Source: CAVOBC01 sp963693635 (lineage in GTDB: Bacteria > Pseudomonadota > Gammaproteobacteria > Pseudomonadales > Azotimanducaceae). From it: 26,500 nucleotides of DNA. The stretch lies in assembly GCA_963693635.1 (NCBI GenBank), contig CAVOBC010000015.1, positions 1 through 26,500 of the forward strand, given 5' to 3'. Of this stretch, positions 22,946 through 26,500 are shown piece by piece. Position 1 is the stretch's first letter; each line of letters begins with the position of its first letter. The notes beneath the pieces were generated by a model, which was given only the letters and a program-made list of their open reading frames with translations, was not told the origin of the DNA and searched no databases. Made by a program: the position numbers and the translations under genes.

Positions 22946-23935
22946 ATGTCTCGCCTCTTTATTGTTCTTGGCCTTTCGCTTCTATCGGGCTGCGCAACTC
23001 TGCAAACCGGCGGCAGTGGCGCGGTCTTCGATTTCGCCATCGTCGGCGACAATCCCTACAAAGAAGCGAGCTTTCCCCGCTACGACCGCATGATCGCCGA
23101 AATCAACGCCCAATCACCCGCGTTCGTCATCCACGTCGGCGACATGAAGAGTGGAGGGTCGAGTTGCGGCGACGACAACTTCCAAACGCTGCGCAGGATC
23201 CACGATCAGTTCACGTCACCTTTTGTCCTGACGCCGGGCGACAATGACTGGTTCGACTGTTCGCGGCCATCTGCCGGGGGCTTTGAGCCCGGGAACCGGC
23301 TCACGGCACTTCGCAAACTGTTCTACCCCAACCCGTCGTCAACACTCGGCGCACCCATGCCAGTAATCAGCCAGTCCGCGACGCCCGGATACGAGGCGTT
23401 CGTTGAAAACGTGCGCTTTAAACGTGGCGACGTCCACTTCGCCACGGTCCACGCGGTCGGTGTGTCGCCCAAAAACATCAAACATCCCGCCCACACAGAG
23501 GTGATGGCAGCCGCTTTCGCCTGGCTCGACACCGTCTTTGCACAAGCCAACGCCGATGACGCAAACGGCGTCTTTCTGGCGACCCACGTGGATGTCTGGG
23601 TCCAGTCCGGCATGCCCGACCTGATCAAGCTGTATAGCCGGGCGCCGCGGGTTCGGACTGGCTACGAAGCATTCAACGATGCCCTTGCCCACCATGCTGC
23701 CGTCTTTCCCGGACAGATTCTGCTCGCGCTGGGCGACACCCACGTCTATCGCGTCGACAAGCCGCTCTATCACCCGGACACGGGCAAGCTACTAGCAAAC
23801 TTCACGCGGGTCGAACCCTTCGGCGACGATGAGGTGCACTGGGTGCGGGTTCGTGTCGACGAATCCACCAGCGAAGTGTTCGGGGTGCATCAGGAATTCG
23901 TCCAGGCCAACATCATCGACTCGCGGACGCCCTGA
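22946..23935 (+). CDS. Lipoprotein metallophosphoesterase (calcineurin-like)
   Basis: 329 residues from ATG 22946. The lipoprotein signal MSRLFIVLGLSLLSGC has a clear lipobox with Cys16. An ATG at 22910 preceded by GAGG is an alternative, and a longer open frame to 22610 overlaps the pilin accessory gene and is rejected. The metal-site motifs follow the phosphoesterase order: FAIVGDNPY (Asp35), VIHVGDMKSG (Asp66), LTPGDNDW (Asp99-Asn100), LATHVDVW and LALGDTHVY. The first DxH motif is altered to GDN and the last GHxH to GDTH, so substrate and metal use may differ from classic members. It sits in the outer or inner membrane facing the periplasm. The substrate is unknown. Confidence 0.85.
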   Translation: MSRLFIVLGLSLLSGCATLQTGGSGAVFDFAIVGDNPYKEASFPRYDRMIAEINAQSPAFVIHVGDMKSGGSSCGDDNFQTLRRIHDQFTSPFVLTPGDNDWFDCSRPSAGGFEPGNRLTALRKLFYPNPSSTLGAPMPVISQSATPGYEAFVENVRFKRGDVHFATVHAVGVSPKNIKHPAHTEVMAAAFAWLDTVFAQANADDANGVFLATHVDVWVQSGMPDLIKLYSRAPRVRTGYEAFNDALAHHAAVFPGQILLALGDTHVYRVDKPLYHPDTGKLLANFTRVEPFGDDEVHWVRVRVDESTSEVFGVHQEFVQANIIDSRTP

Positions 23936-23945
23936 TACGCGGGTT

Positions 23946-23991
23946 GCCGGCTTCGATTACAAGCGCAATTTTGGCCAAGGACTAAGCCGGC
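23946..23991. repeat. Inverted repeat between convergent genes
   Basis: GCCGGCTT (23946-23953) and AAGCCGGC (23984-23991) are perfect 8-bp arms around a 30-nt spacer that itself contains TTGGCCAA. It lies in the 61-nt gap between two convergent stops, so a bidirectional termination role is possible, but there is no T-run. Confidence 0.4.
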
Positions 23992-23996
23992 CAGGT

Positions 23997-24764
23997 TTAC
24001 CCTGCCAGAAGATTCATCCGCACACCGCAGATCGTGACGGTTCGGTCGCCCGTTCTGACGCCGCGGCGGTCCGCTGCAGCGAGGGCGACGTCCGGGTCAC
24101 GGACCGCGAGGTCGAGTTCAGACAGTCCTTCAGGCCTTCCGTCTGTGATCGGCACAAAGCGTAGTTGCGCATTGTCCAGGTCTATCACATTGCCATCGCC
24201 CGACGGGATCTCAGCGATGCTCGCCCATCGGGCCGCAACGGCCACCGGATCATCACAGGCCATGATCGCTGCGCTTATCGCCGTCACCTGACCGCTCGGG
24301 AACGCCCGCCAGTCCGGCCCGGCCGGATGCCACGGACCGTCAATGTCGTGTGCCCCCGGACCTCGTGCCTCATCAATCTCAAAGAACGACCCACCTGTAT
24401 CTTTCGGATGCAACTGCATGTTGACGAAGGACTCGGAAACAAAGTCGCTGACCAACCGCACATTCAAGGCTTCGAAGCGGGAACGCCGCGGCACCTCACT
24501 TTCACATTGGGTAATGACCATGTAGCCACCGTCGCCACCCCGACGAGAGAGATAGCGGCCGCCGGCCGTCTCGACGGCCGGATCAAGCGGCGCAACCACC
24601 TCGATGAACTGGTTGCCCGCAGGGAAGAGCGCATTGTGCAATCCAAAGTTGCCGACGCCAGGGTCGTTGAAACACACCTGCAGATCCAGGACGTCGATGA
24701 GCAGATCGCTCACCGGTGCAAGCTCTTCTGCCACAAACGCAATCTGTCGAAGTCTCAGCCACAT
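23997..24764 (-). CDS. Glyoxalase-like / VOC-superfamily protein
   Basis: 255 residues from ATG 24764, chosen because a GAGGGA site precedes it and the domain begins at once (MWLRLRQIAFVAEEL); the frame is open 13 codons further upstream. The N-terminal half (LRQIAFVAEELAPVSDLLIDVL, LFPAGNQFIEVVAPL, GRYLSRRGGDGGYMVI) has the beta-alpha-beta-beta-beta pattern of a VOC module, and a second module seems to follow (SAAIMACDDPVAVAARWASI, NAQLRFVPI, LSELDLAVRDPDVAL). It resembles the glyoxalase-like domain group of unassigned function. Metal ligands cannot be assigned with confidence. It lies 97 nt downstream of the SDR gene on the same strand, so the two may act in one catabolic step. Confidence 0.8.
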   Translation of the reverse strand: MWLRLRQIAFVAEELAPVSDLLIDVLDLQVCFNDPGVGNFGLHNALFPAGNQFIEVVAPLDPAVETAGGRYLSRRGGDGGYMVITQCESEVPRRSRFEALNVRLVSDFVSESFVNMQLHPKDTGGSFFEIDEARGPGAHDIDGPWHPAGPDWRAFPSGQVTAISAAIMACDDPVAVAARWASIAEIPSGDGNVIDLDNAQLRFVPITDGRPEGLSELDLAVRDPDVALAAADRRGVRTGDRTVTICGVRMNLLAG

Positions 24765-24861
24765 CGTGTTTTCCCTCTGATTGGGTACCTGTACGCTCAT
24801 CAATGACGATGTCCACCGCGGCGCTGGTGATCGGCGCTGATTGCGGCAATGGGGTCCGCCG

Positions 24862-25626
24862 TCAATCCCCGCTGATCGTTATCCGTTGATTGGTGATGTA
24901 GCGGCCGTCGGCCGAACAAAGGTGCAAAGCTGTTGCAGCGATGTCATCGGTGGTGCACACAAAACCAAATGGTGAATGCGCATCAACATCACGTATGTTG
25001 GTGCTGCCGCCGGTCGCCTCAACAATACGACGACCCATGTCGGTGTCAACGAGTCCCGGCGCGATCATATTCACGCGCATGCCGTGGCGTTTCTCTTCGC
25101 GCGCGAGCGTATGCGACATCGCCTCGAGTGCTGCCTTGCTGACGGAGTACACGCCGAATCCCGGATTGAGTGCCTGTGCAGCGATCGACGAAATCATCAC
25201 GATGTCACTGCGGTCCGCCTCGCGCATCGATGGCACCAGGCGCCGGCACAGATAGATCGGTCCCCACAGATTGACCTGCAGAAGCTTGTCCCACTGCTCG
25301 TTGCTCGCATCCGCAATATGCGGCCGATCAATCGCAGCGGAACCCACACCCGCGTTGTTCACCAGAATGTCGATACTTTTGAAGTCGGAAAGGACGGCGT
25401 CGCACATGGCATCGCAGTCAGACTCCACGCCGACATTCGCCTGATAGATGTTCGCAGCGACCCCCTCTTTGCGTGCGAGCCCTGCGACTTCTTCGGCAGC
25501 GTCCCGATTGCTCGTGTAGTTGATGGCAACCGATGCACCCTCAGCAGCAAACCGCAGCACAATCGCCCGACCAATGCCTCGACTGCCGCCCGTGACGAGC
25601 GCCGTGCGCCCGTTAAGTCTACCCAT
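24862..25626 (-). CDS. Short-chain dehydrogenase/reductase (classical SDR, FabG-like)
   Basis: 254 residues. Cofactor motif TGGSRGIG (12-19), NNAG (90-93), catalytic Ser in MISSIAA (146/147), Tyr160 and Lys164 (YSVSK), and APGLVDTDM after the active site. The start at 25626 is set by a GGAGGAG site 7 nt upstream; a TTG five codons earlier lies inside that site. It ends ITNQRITISGD, a little short of the usual VNGG tail. The group includes 3-oxoacyl-ACP reductases and many alcohol or ketone dehydrogenases; the substrate cannot be told. The neighbouring VOC gene suggests a small-molecule pathway rather than core fatty acid synthesis. Confidence 0.9.
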   Translation of the reverse strand: MGRLNGRTALVTGGSRGIGRAIVLRFAAEGASVAINYTSNRDAAEEVAGLARKEGVAANIYQANVGVESDCDAMCDAVLSDFKSIDILVNNAGVGSAAIDRPHIADASNEQWDKLLQVNLWGPIYLCRRLVPSMREADRSDIVMISSIAAQALNPGFGVYSVSKAALEAMSHTLAREEKRHGMRVNMIAPGLVDTDMGRRIVEATGGSTNIRDVDAHSPFGFVCTTDDIAATALHLCSADGRYITNQRITISGD

Positions 25627-25928
25627 GTGTTTCTCCTCCAATTTGGTGAAAAGCCCGCAAAACTCACGTAAAAAGCCCGGCGCCGTTATCCAATTGCGTC
25701 AGACTCAATCCCTCGCTCCAGAGCAGGCGCTTACGGTGCTCTCACCGGTGGCTCAGGAATCGCGCATCATGTCTGCGCCCTGACCTCTCTGCAAGCCGGC
25801 CACGCTCGCCCCGCTCGCCTTCGCTTTACAGCTTCTTACAACGAGCCTCCCTACTACGGGCACTTTACTAGGGCGGGGTGTCATTAGACTGAACCTCTCT
25901 GATCACTCCCGGTTCGGAAGAGCCCGCC

Positions 25929-26500
25929 ATGAAGTACTTTGCCGTGTTCGTTATTTCGCTCGCCATCGGCTTCGTTATTGGCATATTGATCCCTGCGCCC
26001 GCCAACACGCTGGTTCCGCCCAGCGCAACACGGCCCGAATTCGATCGCATCAGCATCATCACCATCGCTGCCCCTGCCGAGTCGAAGGAATCCGGCCCGC
26101 TCTCCTGGTCGGGCATTTTCGCCGAGACGACGATCTTCGATCAGCTCTACCATGCCCATCGGTTTGCGGCCTCCCTCGATACCGCGCAGTTGGAGGTCAT
26201 GGTCAACAAGGCGGAGCAGTCTGATGACCCCTACGTGTCTCGCAATATCGGTGGCGTCTTTATCGAGAGGTACGTCTCGTTGGACCCGGAGGCCGCGTTT
26301 CTGGTCGTATCGCAAAACCCAGGTCTCGATCCCCGCTTCTACATTCCACACATCTTTACCAGTTGGGCAAGGAACGACGCGGCGAGCGCGCTCGCCCACC
26401 TGAGTGAAGTGGAGGAGGGCCCGATCAAGGACCAGATCATCGTTCGCCTCATGGCTGACCCGCGGGTTGCAGCGTCCGATGCGATGAGCGAGTTCAGCAC
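25929..26500 (+). CDS. Unrecognised membrane-anchored protein, 3' end cut by window
   Basis: The frame is open from ATG 25929 to the last base, giving 190 residues. GGAAGAG just upstream is a plausible ribosome site. It begins MKYFAVFVISLAIGFVIGIL, an uncleaved anchor or signal segment, then a Pro-rich spacer and a soluble, mostly helical part. Segments such as RNIGGVFIERYVSLDPEAAF, then NPGLDPRFYIPHIFTSWARN and DQIIVRLMADPRVAASDAM, repeat a pattern of a short helix, Asp-Pro, and another helix with Ala and Trp, reminiscent of helical solenoid repeats. I do not recognise a family. It is divergent from the SDR gene. Codon use and composition match the neighbours, so it is judged real. Confidence 0.75.
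   Translation, partial: MKYFAVFVISLAIGFVIGILIPAPANTLVPPSATRPEFDRISIITIAAPAESKESGPLSWSGIFAETTIFDQLYHAHRFAASLDTAQLEVMVNKAEQSDDPYVSRNIGGVFIERYVSLDPEAAFLVVSQNPGLDPRFYIPHIFTSWARNDAASALAHLSEVEEGPIKDQIIVRLMADPRVAASDAMSEFS

Overview
The window reads as a chromosomal segment of a GC-rich gammaproteobacterium, probably an uncultivated or little-studied one. The placement rests on gene content and order: homodimeric-type pyruvate dehydrogenase aceE-aceF, ampD-ampE, nadC, yajQ-ampG, a GspB-type secretion protein and a TfpX/TfpZ-type pilin accessory protein. No RNA genes, insertion sequences, prophage genes or CRISPR arrays were seen. Starts are often GTG or TTG, and several genes overlap by a few bases.

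Layout. 1-3620: the 3' part of gspB, a membrane-anchored coiled-coil protein on the minus strand behind a degenerate 13-bp repeat array, then an outer-membrane beta-barrel protein with an Ala/Lys repeat segment and nested palindromes at its start. 3732-7790: glpD converges on groES-groEL across a shared terminator; groESL has a sigma70-like promoter overlapping a CIRCE operator (HrcA control). 7916-11664: an alkyltransferase-like protein converges on yajQ-ampG; divergent from yajQ is a REC plus degenerate-GGDEF protein, followed at once by a PduO-type cobalamin adenosyltransferase. 11734-20167: seven same-strand minus genes in transcription order ampD, ampE, a BtuF-like binding protein, a ROK sugar kinase, aceE, aceF; the first four overlap or abut, while aceE starts after a 343-nt gap. 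20477-22770: aspartic protease, nadC and the pilin accessory protein on plus. 22946-26500: a metallophosphoesterase lipoprotein, a VOC-type protein, an SDR oxidoreductase, and the start of an unrecognised membrane-anchored protein cut by the window end.

How it fits together. AmpG (muropeptide import), AmpD (anhydromuropeptide amidase), AmpE and perhaps the ROK kinase form a cell-wall recycling theme. YajQ and the degenerate GGDEF protein suggest a c-di-GMP sensing pair. The order nadC / ampD-ampE / aceE-aceF, with a pilin accessory gene beside nadC, matches the ancestral gammaproteobacterial nadC-amp-ace-pil neighbourhood, but here aroP-pdhR are replaced by binding protein plus kinase, lpd does not follow aceF, and pilABCD are absent from the window.

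The most unusual feature is short tandem-repeat expansion in envelope-associated genes (a hexapeptide array inside AmpE, a pentapeptide/dodecapeptide tail on the BtuF-like protein, a repeat segment in the outer-membrane protein) together with two intergenic 13-bp arrays. I see no clearly new multi-gene defence or metabolic system; the best leads are the ampD-ampE-binding protein-kinase operon and the yajQ/degenerate-GGDEF pair.
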